This document shows, one piece after another, positions 1-8,560 of a stretch of 64,000 nucleotides of DNA. The DNA is from Aequorivita todarodis. Lineage in GTDB: Bacteria > Bacteroidota > Bacteroidia > Flavobacteriales > Flavobacteriaceae. The notes beneath the pieces were generated by a model, which ran no database searches, had not been told where the DNA came from, and saw nothing but the letters and a program-made list of their open reading frames with translations. Within the stretch, counting starts at the first letter, position 1. Every line of letters starts with the position of its first letter. The stretch spans positions 191,704 to 255,703 of the forward strand of contig NZ_JAQQTG010000016.1 of NCBI RefSeq assembly GCF_028561335.1, read 5' to 3'. Both the position numbers and the translations under genes were made by a program.

Positions 1-1132
1 TTTTTAACGTACTGGCAACAGCTCGGGTGGACCAATCTTCCCAAAGTGGATTGGATTCGGGTGGATACAGCGATACCGCCATTACGGAACCACTGCCCAT
101 TTTCACGGCCATCATATCCCAAATGTATTTTCGCGATGTTGCGAAGGCATAGTCGCGCACATTTTCAGCCTTAAATTTCCAGGTTCTTTTTGCCGTTGAA
201 AAGCCTTTTGAAGCGGCTTCCGCTTCGGCTTGGGTTACTATGACGACAGGCTTGTTAAATGATTTTTTGGCGGCATCGTAACGGCTCATCATTTCCTTCG
301 TAAAAATTTCCTTTCTGTTTTGAAGCTCGCCAGTAGCATCCAAAATATGGTCTGCCGGCACGGTGATGTTCACTTCAAAATTTCCGAAGGGCAGTGCAAA
401 CTCGTCCCTTCCCCAAAACTGGCTGTTCTGCCAGCCTTCCACATCGTTATAAACCGCCATTCGCGGATAGAACTGGGCGATGACATAGCCGCGATTGCCG
501 TCCTCAAAGGTTTCGTAGCCGCTGCGGGCGCGGTCCACCACGTGATCGTTGATGTTGTACCACCATTTTATGGAGAATATAAATTTTTCGCCGGGCATCA
601 AATTCTTTGGCATATCCACACGCATCATGGTTTGGTTGATGGTGTACTTCAAGGGGTTGCCCTTGGCATCTTTCACTTCCAAAATATTAAAACCACCGTC
701 AAATTCATTTCCCATATAATTTTGAACAAAGCTACCCGCCATATTTGCAGGTACGGCATCAGAAGGTTCGATCAATGGCGATTTTGAATCCTTGGCCCTT
801 TTGTTTTGGTCTAATTGTACCCAAAGATATTCCAATGGGTCTGGCGAGTTGTTGCTATAGGTAATGGTTTCATTTCCCGTAATTTTTTTGTTTTTATCAT
901 CCAACTCAATGTCCATTTTATAATCAGCTTGCTGCTGGTAATAGCTGGGGCCGGGGGCGCCACTGGCTGTACGGAACATATTGGGCGTTGAAAATTCTTC
1001 GTATAGCTGCTTAAAACGATTGGTGTTGTAATGACCGGATTCGCGTTTCTGTGAGTCTGTTTCTTCCTGTGCTGAAACAATTCCGGAAAAAAGGAAAAGT
1101 ATTGCGAGAAATAGGGAATTTGTTGATTTCAT
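1..1132 (-). CDS. M1 family metallopeptidase, N-terminal part (cut by window edge)
   Basis: Reading the minus strand from the ATG at 1132 gives an open frame of 377 codons that runs off the left edge. It opens with a signal peptide (MKSTNSLFLAILFLFSGIVSAQ). From about residue 65 it matches the N-terminal beta domain of M1 aminopeptidases (YYQQQADYKMDIELDD, then ITGNETITYSNNSPDPLEYLWVQLD cut here at 20: ITGNETITYSNNSPDPLEYL). The zinc motif HExxH lies beyond the window, so activity cannot be judged. The family trims N-terminal residues from peptides, and this copy is predicted to be exported. It is the last gene of the 3338-to-1 operon, 60 bases after the DUF6702 gene. The family is well supported; the substrate is unknown. 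Confidence 0.85.
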   Translation of the reverse strand, partial: MKSTNSLFLAILFLFSGIVSAQEETDSQKRESGHYNTNRFKQLYEEFSTPNMFRTASGAPGPSYYQQQADYKMDIELDDKNKKITGNETITYSNNSPDPLEYLWVQLDQNKRAKDSKSPLIEPSDAVPANMAGSFVQNYMGNEFDGGFNILEVKDAKGNPLKYTINQTMMRVDMPKNLMPGEKFIFSIKWWYNINDHVVDRARSGYETFEDGNRGYVIAQFYPRMAVYNDVEGWQNSQFWGRDEFALPFGNFEVNITVPADHILDATGELQNRKEIFTKEMMSRYDAAKKSFNKPVVIVTQAEAEAASKGFSTAKRTWKFKAENVRDYAFATSRKYIWDMMAVKMGSGSVMAVSLYPPESNPLWEDWSTRAVASTLK

Positions 1133-1192
1133 TATAAAAGTTTAATAGTTTAGATGTTTATGAGTTTAAAAGCCTGCCCGCTGTAGGAGGCC

Positions 1193-1693
1193 TTAGAAGT
1201 TTAGTTGGCCGCTGGGCTCGTCCCTGTCAAGAATCAAGCTGCGGCGGCTTTTTGAAGTTTTTAGGTGAATAATATTTTGTTGTTCGGGAAACATTTCCAT
1301 CAACACTTTGTTTTCAATTTCAATGGTTTTTAGTTTCTTCACGTCTTTCACTTCAATATAGGCCACGAGCATATCGGTATCATATTCCTTGCCTATATAA
1401 TCCAGTTTTACGGATTTTCCATTTATCTTAATATTTAATTTTTGAAGAATGTAGTTTTTCAAATCTTCATCGGCTTCCGCAGTTTCCTTTTTTGTGTCGA
1501 GTGAAATGGAAGGATCGTACCGCTGCTGCAGGGCATCCTCAATATCGTCGATAAAAATTTTGGTAATTATTTGAAGGGAACTTTTCTCCTTTACGTATTC
1601 AATTTTTGTGATGCTAACATAAAATTTGTGGGCAGAAGTAGCTGAAGCTAAAGGAAAGACCCACAATAAAAGGAGAATTCTGAAAAATTTCAT
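1193..1693 (-). CDS. DUF6702 family exported protein
   Basis: A 166-residue protein with a cleavable signal peptide (MKFFRILLLLWVFPLASATSA) followed by HKFYVSITKIEYV, the usual opening of the DUF6702 family in Flavobacteriia. The rest is charged and beta-rich, with no catalytic motif and no cysteine pair. It sits between two CarboxypepD_reg-like genes and the M1 peptidase on one strand with about 60-base gaps. I recall this gene order from other flavobacteria. That suggests an envelope role linked to the peptidase, but the function is not known. Family assignment is by recall of the sequence pattern. Confidence 0.75.
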   Translation of the reverse strand: MKFFRILLLLWVFPLASATSAHKFYVSITKIEYVKEKSSLQIITKIFIDDIEDALQQRYDPSISLDTKKETAEADEDLKNYILQKLNIKINGKSVKLDYIGKEYDTDMLVAYIEVKDVKKLKTIEIENKVLMEMFPEQQNIIHLKTSKSRRSLILDRDEPSGQLNF

Positions 1694-1753
1694 AATATAA
1701 AAAGAGGGCTAATGGAACATTAGACGGTTTCTGCAAATGTATGTTACAAATAT

Positions 1754-2527
1754 CTATTCTTTATTTTCTTCGGAAATACGTGCCGCATAAATCTTTGCTT
1801 TTTCATCTAAAATAAGCAATACGCTTCCGTAGTGTTCTTTTTTGAAATCACTTTCAATAGCAGTAGTTTCAGCACAGAAAAGCAGGAAGTCATACACCCT
1901 GTTTTCGGGAATGCCGTAGGTTGTCATAAAATAAGGAACCGTATAATAATTCAGCATTTTAGCCACGGCGTTGTTTTCGTATTCCCACTTTCTTCGCGTT
2001 TTTAAATCTTTGTAATAACCCGAAATATGTTTGTACAATGCTTCCAAATTGACACTCAAAGGCGTCACGGCAAAGTAGAGTGGCACAATTTTTTCCTCTG
2101 GCTTGCCTTTAAAGCCGGGAATGCCCACATCATCAAAGTTGATCGGTTTTTCGGTTTTTATCTTTTTAAGATCGGCGGCAATATTTCCGGACAGATTGGG
2201 CTGTAGAAAAACTTCATCCAGCTCGTTCACAAGCTCGGTAAGCCGTACGGTTATTACGCCTTTTTCAAAAACACCTTCAGTAACCGCAACTTTTTCGGGC
2301 ATATATTTTATGGATGAAAACAGCAGCGTATCCAGCGGTTTCACTTTTATGGTGAAATGTCCGTTTTCATCGGTAATCGTATTAAGGCGCGAAGAGGTAT
2401 TCAGCACGTGGACGCCTTCAATGTCGAGTTGATTGGTAATTTTTCCCTGCAATTGTTTTTCCTGAGCAGCAAGTTGAAATATTCCCAACAAGCAACTAAT
2501 CAAGATATAAAAACCCGTTTTACTCAC
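1754..2527 (-). CDS. CarboxypepD_reg-like domain protein (paralogue of the next gene upstream)
   Basis: A 257-residue exported protein. A signal peptide (ISCLLGIFQLAAQ) is followed by a CarboxypepD_reg-like beta-sandwich (about residues 25-95: QLQGKITNQLDIEGVHVLNT ... ITDENGHFTIKV). A helical tail after residue 100 matches no domain I know. The start is GTG at 2527 and overlaps the upstream gene by 8 bases, which suggests translational coupling. It shares its overall plan with the 2520-3338 product (N-terminal sandwich, LSGNI motif near residue 112, similar tail), so the two look like an old tandem duplication. Such domains are common in envelope proteins of this phylum, often as N-terminal extensions of TonB receptors; here they stand alone. 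Function unknown. Confidence 0.8.
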   Translation of the reverse strand: MSKTGFYILISCLLGIFQLAAQEKQLQGKITNQLDIEGVHVLNTSSRLNTITDENGHFTIKVKPLDTLLFSSIKYMPEKVAVTEGVFEKGVITVRLTELVNELDEVFLQPNLSGNIAADLKKIKTEKPINFDDVGIPGFKGKPEEKIVPLYFAVTPLSVNLEALYKHISGYYKDLKTRRKWEYENNAVAKMLNYYTVPYFMTTYGIPENRVYDFLLFCAETTAIESDFKKEHYGSVLLILDEKAKIYAARISEENKE

Positions 2528-3338
2528 CGCGTGCTTTATATTCCTTGCTTTTTTTGAACAGAAATTCCATCAACTGCATCTCGTTTTCGGGTTTCAGTAA
2601 ATTTTGGTCCAGACCGTTTTCTTGGGCATAGAAGAGGAAATCTACCGCTTTGTCTTCTGGAATATGAAAATTTGCAGCAATAAAATCCTTGCTAAACCGC
2701 TGTTGTATGTTATTGCTTATCACGCTTTGGGTTTCCTGTTTTTCAACCAACGTTATTTTTTTGCCTTCCGGAAAAAGCAATTGTGCCACTCCTCCCAAGA
2801 TTGCCAGAACATTTGCGCCATTTTTCAGTGCATTGCCGTGCAGCGCTTCCTCTGCGGCATTGCCCGTAATGGCAGTTTTATCGTCTGGCACAAAAGTATA
2901 TCCGTACTCCAGATTTTTATAGCTGAGGTCCCAATCTTTTGTAACGTTATAAGTAGGGATTTTTTTAACGTCCACATTTATGTTTCCCGAAAGGTCGTAG
3001 GGCCGCACCACCACTTCCTCCAGTTGGTTTACGGCAGGATTCAGGAAAATGTTCATCACTTTGCGGTCCACGATGCCCTTATCCACGACAATGGTAAATG
3101 ACTGGTATTGCAGGGCTGTTATTTGTATTCGGTCGTTTTCGGCTATTGAAATTTCAAAGGCACCATCGGCGTCGGTGATGGTTCCTTTTTGGGATGAAAT
3201 GTTGTAAACGGAAATACCTTCGGCGTCCTCGCCTTGGGGCACATGAATTTTTCCGGAAACTTTCGTGCGGTCAATATCCTGTGCAAAAAGTGCGGGAGCA
3301 GCAGCGATAAATAATAAGAGAAGTAGTTTTTTTGTCAT
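2520..3338 (-). CDS. CarboxypepD_reg-like domain protein
   Basis: A 272-residue exported protein and first gene of the 3338-to-1 operon. The signal peptide (LLLLLFIAAAPALFAQ) precedes a CarboxypepD_reg-like domain (KVSGKIHVPQGEDAEGISVY ... ITDADGAFEISI) and a C-terminal region of about 150 residues ending in charged helices. A TACTTTTA element on the minus strand (3350-3343) lies four bases from the ATG, so the transcript probably begins at or next to the start codon. No enzyme motif is visible. The second gene of the pair overlaps its stop by 8 bases. It is probably periplasmic or outer-membrane associated; role unknown. Confidence 0.8.
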   Translation of the reverse strand: MTKKLLLLLFIAAAPALFAQDIDRTKVSGKIHVPQGEDAEGISVYNISSQKGTITDADGAFEISIAENDRIQITALQYQSFTIVVDKGIVDRKVMNIFLNPAVNQLEEVVVRPYDLSGNINVDVKKIPTYNVTKDWDLSYKNLEYGYTFVPDDKTAITGNAAEEALHGNALKNGANVLAILGGVAQLLFPEGKKITLVEKQETQSVISNNIQQRFSKDFIAANFHIPEDKAVDFLFYAQENGLDQNLLKPENEMQLMEFLFKKSKEYKARGE

Positions 3339-3342
3339 TCCC

Positions 3343-3350
3343 TAAAAGTA
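3343..3350 (-). promoter_or_regulatory. -7 element TACTTTTA for the envelope operon
   Basis: Minus-strand TACTTTTA ends four bases before the ATG at 3338. It differs from TAnnTTTG at the last base only. The predicted transcript would have almost no leader. Confidence 0.45.
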
Positions 3351-3431
3351 CGGATTTGTTTTGTTAGGGAAAAGGTAAAGTTTTGGATTTTTTTTAAAAG
3401 TTGGAAACATTACCCTTGGCAAAAAGCCCAT

Positions 3432-4103
3432 TCAGAAAGCCATGTTCTTTACAACTTTTCTTGCCCTCATAACCTCGGAAGGAAATGTGTTCTGGCTTAC
3501 CTGGACGGTCTTTTCAATCTCGAATCCGGCATTTACCAAATATTTACCGAACTGCACGGGCCTGCATCCTGTTAACAGACCGGGAAAATATTTTGCAATC
3601 CAAAACCAAAGTTTATTGATTTTCTTTTTACCGAACGAAAAGGTGGAAACGATGACCTTTCCATTGGGCTTGGTGATCCTATGGAATTCCGCGGCTATTA
3701 AATCAAAGCTGTCGGCGGGCATTAAATCTACCATAAAGTTATTGATGACAACATCAAAGGTATCCGCCCCAAAATCCATTTTTAGCAAATCGCCTTCTTT
3801 CAGTTCAAAATTGCCCCCTTCCATAGCATCCAATCTGGCCTTTGCCACTTGGAGCATATCCGGGGAAAGATCGATGCCTATATTTTTTCCGTTCGGGTTT
3901 TGTTTTACGATTTCCGCAAAAACAATCCCCGTTCCGCAGGCAACCTCCAAAATGGTTGTTTTATCTTTTATCTCGGCAAATTCAAGGGCATATTCCGCAG
4001 CTTTTCTTTCGGTAAGCCAGCTCCACAAATCATAAACCCAGATTACTTTTTTGAATTGGCCCTTGGTTTTTTCCCTGTCAAGATTTCTTTTAAGTATTTC
4101 CAT
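3432..4103 (-). CDS. class I SAM-dependent methyltransferase
   Basis: A 223-residue cytoplasmic protein of the UbiE/small-molecule methyltransferase type. Motif I is LEVACGTGIVF (about residues 53-63), the acidic SAM-ribose motif is IGIDLSPDML, and motif III is DTFDVVINNF. The C-terminus is basic. It is monocistronic on the minus strand, with a TACTTTTA box (4124-4117) seven bases from the start. Its substrate cannot be told from sequence. It is distinct from the true ubiE at 33137. A lipid or quinone-like substrate is possible given the family, but that is inference. Confidence 0.8.
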   Translation of the reverse strand: MEILKRNLDREKTKGQFKKVIWVYDLWSWLTERKAAEYALEFAEIKDKTTILEVACGTGIVFAEIVKQNPNGKNIGIDLSPDMLQVAKARLDAMEGGNFELKEGDLLKMDFGADTFDVVINNFMVDLMPADSFDLIAAEFHRITKPNGKVIVSTFSFGKKKINKLWFWIAKYFPGLLTGCRPVQFGKYLVNAGFEIEKTVQVSQNTFPSEVMRARKVVKNMAF

Positions 4104-4236
4104 GATTGTAACCGCTTAAAAGTATTGTCCTCCAATTTATCCCACAAAGGTATCCATTCACAATTAAAATTATTGGTTACATACCCGCTGTTTCCAAATG
4201 CTATCCCTAAATTTACACCACTGAAAACAAGCAATT

Positions 4237-4998
4237 ATGAGCAATACTCCTTTGAAGGGATTCCCGCCGAAGTCCATATCGAGCGGGGTCGAGATGCGGG
4301 AATTGATAATAGCAAGCACCAGCACCGTTTACGGCGGGGAATATCTAGATTATCTAACCGATGAAATGGCCGAGCTTTTTAAGAATAGCGAAGAAGTAAT
4401 CTTTATCCCTTACGCCCGCCCCGGCGGCATCAGCCAGGACGAATACACCGAAAAAGCCGCAAAAGCATTTTCCAAAATCGGCAAGAAACTGGTTGGATTG
4501 CACACTTTTGACAATCCTGTGGAAGCTTTAAAAAACGCAAAGGGCGCTTTTACCGGCGGCGGAAATACCTTTGTTTTGGTGAGCGCACTCTATCGTTTGG
4601 AACTGATGCAACCGCTTCGTGAGGCTATTTTTAACGGTTTGCCATATATGGGCACCAGCGCGGGCAGCAACATTTGCGGCGTTTCCATGCAAACAACCAA
4701 CGATATGCCTATCGTTTATCCGCCTTCGTTTAAAACTTTGGGCGTGATTCCCTTCAACCTTAACCCGCATTACTTGGACCCGGACCCGAACAGCAAACAT
4801 ATGGGAGAGACCCGCGAGACCCGAATTGCCGAATTCCATACCCAAAATACAATTCCCGTTATCGGGCTGCGCGAGGGCAGTTGGCTTCGTGTAAAAGGCG
4901 ATGAGATTATGTTAAAAGGCGAATTGGAAGCCCGCATTTTTGAACAGGGGAAAGAACCGTATGAGGTGGAAAGTGGAACATCCTTGAATTTCCATTGA
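4237..4998 (+). CDS. pepE: dipeptidase E (peptidase family S51)
   Basis: A cytoplasmic serine peptidase that cleaves dipeptides with N-terminal aspartate. The nucleophile elbow GTSAGSN is at about residues 140-146, and the glycine-rich GGGNTF motif lies upstream, both typical of S51. The frame opens at 4237 (253 residues). The usual family start is MRELIIASTSTVYGG, which corresponds to the ATG at 4294. The 19 extra codons include TATCGAGCGGGGTCGAGATG, which looks like a dispersed flavobacterial intergenic repeat, so the N-terminal extension may be repeat-derived or untranslated. A TAAATTTA box at 4208 would allow the longer start. Enzyme identity is firm; start is uncertain. Confidence 0.85.
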   Translation: MSNTPLKGFPPKSISSGVEMRELIIASTSTVYGGEYLDYLTDEMAELFKNSEEVIFIPYARPGGISQDEYTEKAAKAFSKIGKKLVGLHTFDNPVEALKNAKGAFTGGGNTFVLVSALYRLELMQPLREAIFNGLPYMGTSAGSNICGVSMQTTNDMPIVYPPSFKTLGVIPFNLNPHYLDPDPNSKHMGETRETRIAEFHTQNTIPVIGLREGSWLRVKGDEIMLKGELEARIFEQGKEPYEVESGTSLNFH

Positions 4999-5059
4999 AT
5001 CACTCAGTGCTGGTAGAATCGCGTTAGTCTTATTTATTAAGTCCTTTAGGATACCGGAC

Positions 5060-5503
5060 TTATGTCATTTTAAGTTCTTTCACAAAATGGTACCCTTTCG
5101 CCACAAACCCTTGATTGTAGAAAAATTTATGTGAAGGAAAATTGTGCACATAACTATTCAGCTCCACCCAATTGCAGGATTTTTTCGCGGCGTAATCGCT
5201 TACAAAATCAACGAGCATTTTGCCAATTCCGTGGCCTCTGTAGGCATCGTCAATAATCACGTGGTCCATTTCTACACTTCTCCCTGCATAATGTCGGGTT
5301 TGGAACCACAGGCCGCAAGTGCCGATTAATTTTTCCGCGTCAAAAATGCCGAGGCATTCGTAATTCTGCCCCGTCATTTCCTGCAAACGCTCTTTTATAA
5401 CAGCTTCAGCAACCGTGTAGTTCCCCAGTTTTTGCAACAATGGCACAATGCTGAAAATTTCTTTTGGGTCAATAATACGGATGGAAATGGCGTTATCTTT
5501 CAA
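5060..5503 (-). CDS. GNAT family N-acetyltransferase
   Basis: A 147-residue single-domain acetyltransferase using acetyl-CoA. The acetyl-CoA loop is visible as DAYRGHGIGKMLVDFV (about residues 87-102), preceded by the beta-4 strand with VEMDHVIID. The C-terminal VELNSYVHNFPSHKFFYNQG has the YxxxGF-like end of the fold. Substrate unknown. It is divergent from the M15 peptidase gene at 5540, with only about 36 bases between the starts, so the two promoters must overlap or interleave. Confidence 0.85.
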   Translation of the reverse strand: MKDNAISIRIIDPKEIFSIVPLLQKLGNYTVAEAVIKERLQEMTGQNYECLGIFDAEKLIGTCGLWFQTRHYAGRSVEMDHVIIDDAYRGHGIGKMLVDFVSDYAAKKSCNWVELNSYVHNFPSHKFFYNQGFVAKGYHFVKELKMT

Positions 5504-5539
5504 AATATTGGTACTTTTAAAACTTCACTAATTCATACA

Positions 5540-6286
5540 ATGAAGCGCAACGAATTTATTAAAATTTCAGGCATTGCCGGACTCAGTTTGGCTATTTTTC
5601 CGCAAATTTCCTTCCGTAATTTTTCAGAAGAATTTACCCGAAACCAATTAATCGGAAAAGGCAACCCAGATATTGTGGGCGATAGCTACACTTCAAAAAT
5701 GCACAAAACCGCCAAGGAAGCATTTTTAAAAATGAAAGCTGCGGCTGCCAAGGAAAATATAAACATCGAAGTGGTTTCCGCGTACCGAAGCTTTCAGCGG
5801 CAAAAGGAAATTTTTGAGGGGAAATACAAACGTTTTACAAATGAAGGGTTAACCCCAGAAAAAGCAATTGAAAAAATCATTGAATATTCTACCATTCCCG
5901 GTACTTCACGCCACCATTGGGGAACCGATATCGACATAATTGACGCCAATGCCCCGCGGCCTGCAAATGTACTGATGCCCGAAAATTTCCACGGAAACGG
6001 ACCTTTCTGTAAACTGAAAATGTGGTTAAATGACAATGCGGAGAAATTTGATTTTTACGAAGTCTATACCGACAACGGCAACCGAAAAGGGTTTAAATAT
6101 GAACCGTGGCATTTCAGCTATGCGCCAGTTTCCATCCCAATGCTCAAAGCTTATAAAGAGCAGATTGACGTAAAAAAAATGCTTTCCGAAGAAAAAATAA
6201 TGGGCAACGAACATTTTTCCGAAGCCTTTGTTTCAAAATATGTGAATGAAAATATTTTCGATATTAATCCGAAGTTGCTTTCCTAA
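5540..6286 (+). CDS. M15 family D-alanyl-D-alanine carboxypeptidase-like metallopeptidase
   Basis: A 248-residue exported zinc peptidase of the VanY type, expected to trim D-Ala from peptidoglycan peptides in the periplasm. The start is the ATG at 5540 (MKRNEFIKISGIAGLSLAIF), which gives a proper signal sequence; upstream in-frame codons fall inside the divergent GNAT gene. Zinc-site motifs are GTSRHHWGTDIDI (the His/Asp pair of the SxHxxGxxxD type) and the C-terminal EPWHFSY, which supplies the catalytic Glu and last His ligand. SAYRSFQRQKEIF is the typical substrate-loop motif. A TACTTTTA box at 5512 fits this start. Confidence 0.88.
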   Translation: MKRNEFIKISGIAGLSLAIFPQISFRNFSEEFTRNQLIGKGNPDIVGDSYTSKMHKTAKEAFLKMKAAAAKENINIEVVSAYRSFQRQKEIFEGKYKRFTNEGLTPEKAIEKIIEYSTIPGTSRHHWGTDIDIIDANAPRPANVLMPENFHGNGPFCKLKMWLNDNAEKFDFYEVYTDNGNRKGFKYEPWHFSYAPVSIPMLKAYKEQIDVKKMLSEEKIMGNEHFSEAFVSKYVNENIFDINPKLLS

Positions 6287-6340
6287 ATTGATTCAAAATT
6301 CAAGGTTTTAAAATTCAAGATTTTTGTTTCCTAATATATA

Positions 6341-6394
6341 AACTTCTCAACTCATCGACTTCTAAACTTTTAAACTCATAAACATTTAAACTTA
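6341..6394 (+). repeat. degenerate AAAC-rich octamer array upstream of gpmI
   Basis: Loose repeats of the type nnAAACnn (tctaaacttttaaactcata) fill the 5' region and end at the promoter. The structure resembles the clearer array at 50506-50603, which also sits directly upstream of a carbon-metabolism gene. Confidence 0.45.
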
Positions 6395-6401
6395 TCTTTG
6401 C
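6393..6401 (+). promoter_or_regulatory. -7 promoter element TATCTTTGC of gpmI
   Basis: Exact match to TAnnTTTG at 6393-6400, only four bases before the gpmI ATG at 6405. The expected transcription start is within a base or two of the start codon. Confidence 0.7.
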
Positions 6402-6404
6402 ACC

Positions 6405-7922
6405 ATGAACAAAAAAGTTCTTTTAATGATCCTCGACGGTTGGGGCATTACGCAAGAGCCTGCCGTTTCTGCCATCGCGCAGGCCGATACCCCTTTTATC
6501 GATTCGCTTTATAAAAAATATCCACACGCACAATTGCTCACCCACGGCATGAACGTGGGTCTTCCCGAGGGCCAAATGGGCAACAGCGAGGTGGGCCATA
6601 TGAATCTGGGCGCGGGAAGAATAGTCTATCAAGACCTCGCCAAAATAAATATAGCCGTGAAAAACGGAACACTGAAAAGTGAACCTGAGCTGGAAAAAGC
6701 ATTCAATCACGCAATTTTTCACAACAAAAAAATACATTTTTTAGGCCTTGTTTCCAACGGGGGCGTACATTCGCACATTGACCATTTAAAGGGATTGCTA
6801 ACCGCTGCCCAACAACACGGAGTAAAGGATATCTACGTCCACGCCTTTACCGATGGCCGCGATGTGGATCCACATTCGGGAAAGGGTTTTATTGCTGACT
6901 TACAAAACCATTTGGAAAAAACAGGCGGGAAACTCGCCTCCATTATTGGCCGCTATTACGCCATGGACCGCGACAAACGTTGGGAGCGCGTAAAAAAAGC
7001 ATACGATTTGCTGCGCTTCGGAATAGGGAAACCTTCAACCAATGCCGTAAAAAGTATTGAAGAAAGTTATGCGGAAGGCATTTCCGATGAATTCATCGAA
7101 CCCATCGTGATGACTACTTCCGAAGGTAAACCCGTTGCAACCATTGAAAAAGACGACGTTGTAATATTTTTCAATTTCAGGACCGACCGCGGAAGGCAAC
7201 TCACCGAAGTGTTGACGCAAAAGGATTACGAAAAATATGGAATGAAAACGATTCCACTTTATTTTGTAACGCTTACCAATTATGATGATTCCTTCGGAAA
7301 TATCCGCGTGGTCTATAATAAGGAAAACCTGCACGATACTTTGGGCGAAGTTTTGGAAAGAAATAAAAAGAAGCAAATACGAATTGCGGAAACCGAGAAA
7401 TACCCGCACGTAACCTTTTTCTTTTCGGGCGGAAGGGAAATTCCCTTTGAGGGCGAAAAACGAATTCTTTGCCCCTCACCTACGGTCGCCACTTACGATT
7501 TAAAACCCGAAATGAGCGCTTATGAACTTCGGGATATGATACTTCCCGAAATTGAAAAAGAGACTGCGGAATTTATCTGTCTTAATTTCGCAAACCCAGA
7601 TATGGTTGGCCATACCGGTGTTTTTGAAGCCGCTGTAAAAGCCTGTGAAACCGTGGATAATTGTGCCCGTGCAATCGTGGAGCAAGCTTTGGAAAGCCAT
7701 TACACCACAATCATAATAGCAGACCACGGCAACAGCGAAACCATGCGAAACGCCGACGGTTCGCCCAACACGGCACATACTACCAACCCCGTTCCAATCA
7801 TCATTGTGGATGATGAAATTAAAGCGGTGAAAAACGGCATTTTGGGAGATATTGCCCCGACAATCCTAAAAATTATGGGTATTGAAAAACCTGAAATTAT
7901 GACGCAACATTCCTTGATTTAA
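6405..7922 (+). CDS. gpmI: 2,3-bisphosphoglycerate-independent phosphoglycerate mutase
   Basis: Cytoplasmic glycolytic enzyme that interconverts 3- and 2-phosphoglycerate using two Mn ions. The 505-residue length is that of the family. Visible motifs are MILDGWG (metal Asp 11), GNSEVGH with the phosphoserine nucleophile Ser61, the HSHIDHL and DGRDVDPHSG substrate loops, and C-terminal IADHGN...NTAHTTNPVP with metal-binding His and Asp residues. It is expressed from the adjoining TATCTTTGC promoter, probably with little or no leader. The RAYT gene follows within about 40 bases but is an insertion-type neighbour rather than a functional partner. Confidence 0.97.
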   Translation: MNKKVLLMILDGWGITQEPAVSAIAQADTPFIDSLYKKYPHAQLLTHGMNVGLPEGQMGNSEVGHMNLGAGRIVYQDLAKINIAVKNGTLKSEPELEKAFNHAIFHNKKIHFLGLVSNGGVHSHIDHLKGLLTAAQQHGVKDIYVHAFTDGRDVDPHSGKGFIADLQNHLEKTGGKLASIIGRYYAMDRDKRWERVKKAYDLLRFGIGKPSTNAVKSIEESYAEGISDEFIEPIVMTTSEGKPVATIEKDDVVIFFNFRTDRGRQLTEVLTQKDYEKYGMKTIPLYFVTLTNYDDSFGNIRVVYNKENLHDTLGEVLERNKKKQIRIAETEKYPHVTFFFSGGREIPFEGEKRILCPSPTVATYDLKPEMSAYELRDMILPEIEKETAEFICLNFANPDMVGHTGVFEAAVKACETVDNCARAIVEQALESHYTTIIIADHGNSETMRNADGSPNTAHTTNPVPIIIVDDEIKAVKNGILGDIAPTILKIMGIEKPEIMTQHSLI

Positions 7923-7962
7923 TAACCGACCAAAATTGGATTTTTTAAGTGCTTCGGAAAGG

Positions 7963-8553
7963 ATGGCTAAATTTCAGAATAAATACAGAATCGAATCGCA
8001 CAGAAAACCAAATTGGGATTATTCGGAGGAGGGGCATTATTTTATTACAATATGCTGCCAAAACCAAAAACATTATTTAGGAAAAATAGAAAACCATAAA
8101 ATGATATTATCCGATTACGGAAAAATTGTGGAAAGGGAATGGCACGAATCTTTTGCGCTTCGAAAGGAATTATTTTTGGATGAATTTATATTAATGCCGA
8201 ACCATTTGCACGCCATAATCATTATTGACCCCGTACAGACGCACGGACGTGCGTCTCACACGAATGATAAAACGCAACAAACCGTACAGACGCACGGCCG
8301 TGCGTCTCTACGATTCATCCGCAAACCAAAATCAATTTCATCATTTATCGCGGGATTTAAATCGGCAACAACTAATAAAATTGACGATTTTATTGACGAA
8401 AAGGAATTGCCAATTAAAAAATTCAATCGGAACAATAAATTTTGGCACTCCAACTATCACGACCATATCATCCGCAACGATGAGGCCTATCAAAAAATCA
8501 AAAATTACATAATAAACAATCCCGCAAAATGGGATGAAGACAAATACCGCTAA
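7963..8553 (+). CDS. REP-associated tyrosine transposase (RAYT, Y1/IS200-like)
   Basis: A 196-residue single-strand DNA transposase-like protein. It opens with KYRIESHRKPNWDYSEEGHYFITICC, shown here as KYRIESHRKPNWDYSEEG; the HUH metal motif is MPNHLHAIII; the catalytic Tyr lies in the KNYIINNPAKW segment at the C-terminus. All expected catalytic elements are present, so it looks intact. The ATG at 7963 is preferred; a TTG at 7936 would add nine codons. Between the HUH motif and RKPKSISSFIAGFKS the frame contains two THGRAS peptides, each encoded by a copy of the REP palindrome (8237-8256 and 8288-8307). Three further palindromes lie just downstream. RAYTs act on such REPs and are thought to be domesticated or host-vertically inherited. 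Confidence 0.9.
   Translation: MAKFQNKYRIESHRKPNWDYSEEGHYFITICCQNQKHYLGKIENHKMILSDYGKIVEREWHESFALRKELFLDEFILMPNHLHAIIIIDPVQTHGRASHTNDKTQQTVQTHGRASLRFIRKPKSISSFIAGFKSATTNKIDDFIDEKELPIKKFNRNNKFWHSNYHDHIIRNDEAYQKIKNYIINNPAKWDEDKYR
8237..8307 (+). repeat. two REP palindromes inside the RAYT coding sequence
   Basis: Copies agacgcacggacgtgcgtct (8237-8256, one substitution) and agacgcacggccgtgcgtct (8288-8307) are 51 bases apart start to start, a multiple of three, so the reading frame is kept. Both are preceded by gtac and encode QTHGRAS. Confidence 0.9.
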
Positions 8554-8560
8554 AACGTAC

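Noticed and set aside
320-787. Open frame of 155 codons on the plus strand
   Set aside because: It lies fully antisense to the M1 peptidase gene and has no recognisable protein features.
811-1080. Open frame of 89 codons on the minus strand
   Set aside because: It is in another frame of the same M1 peptidase coding sequence, which reads continuously from 1132.
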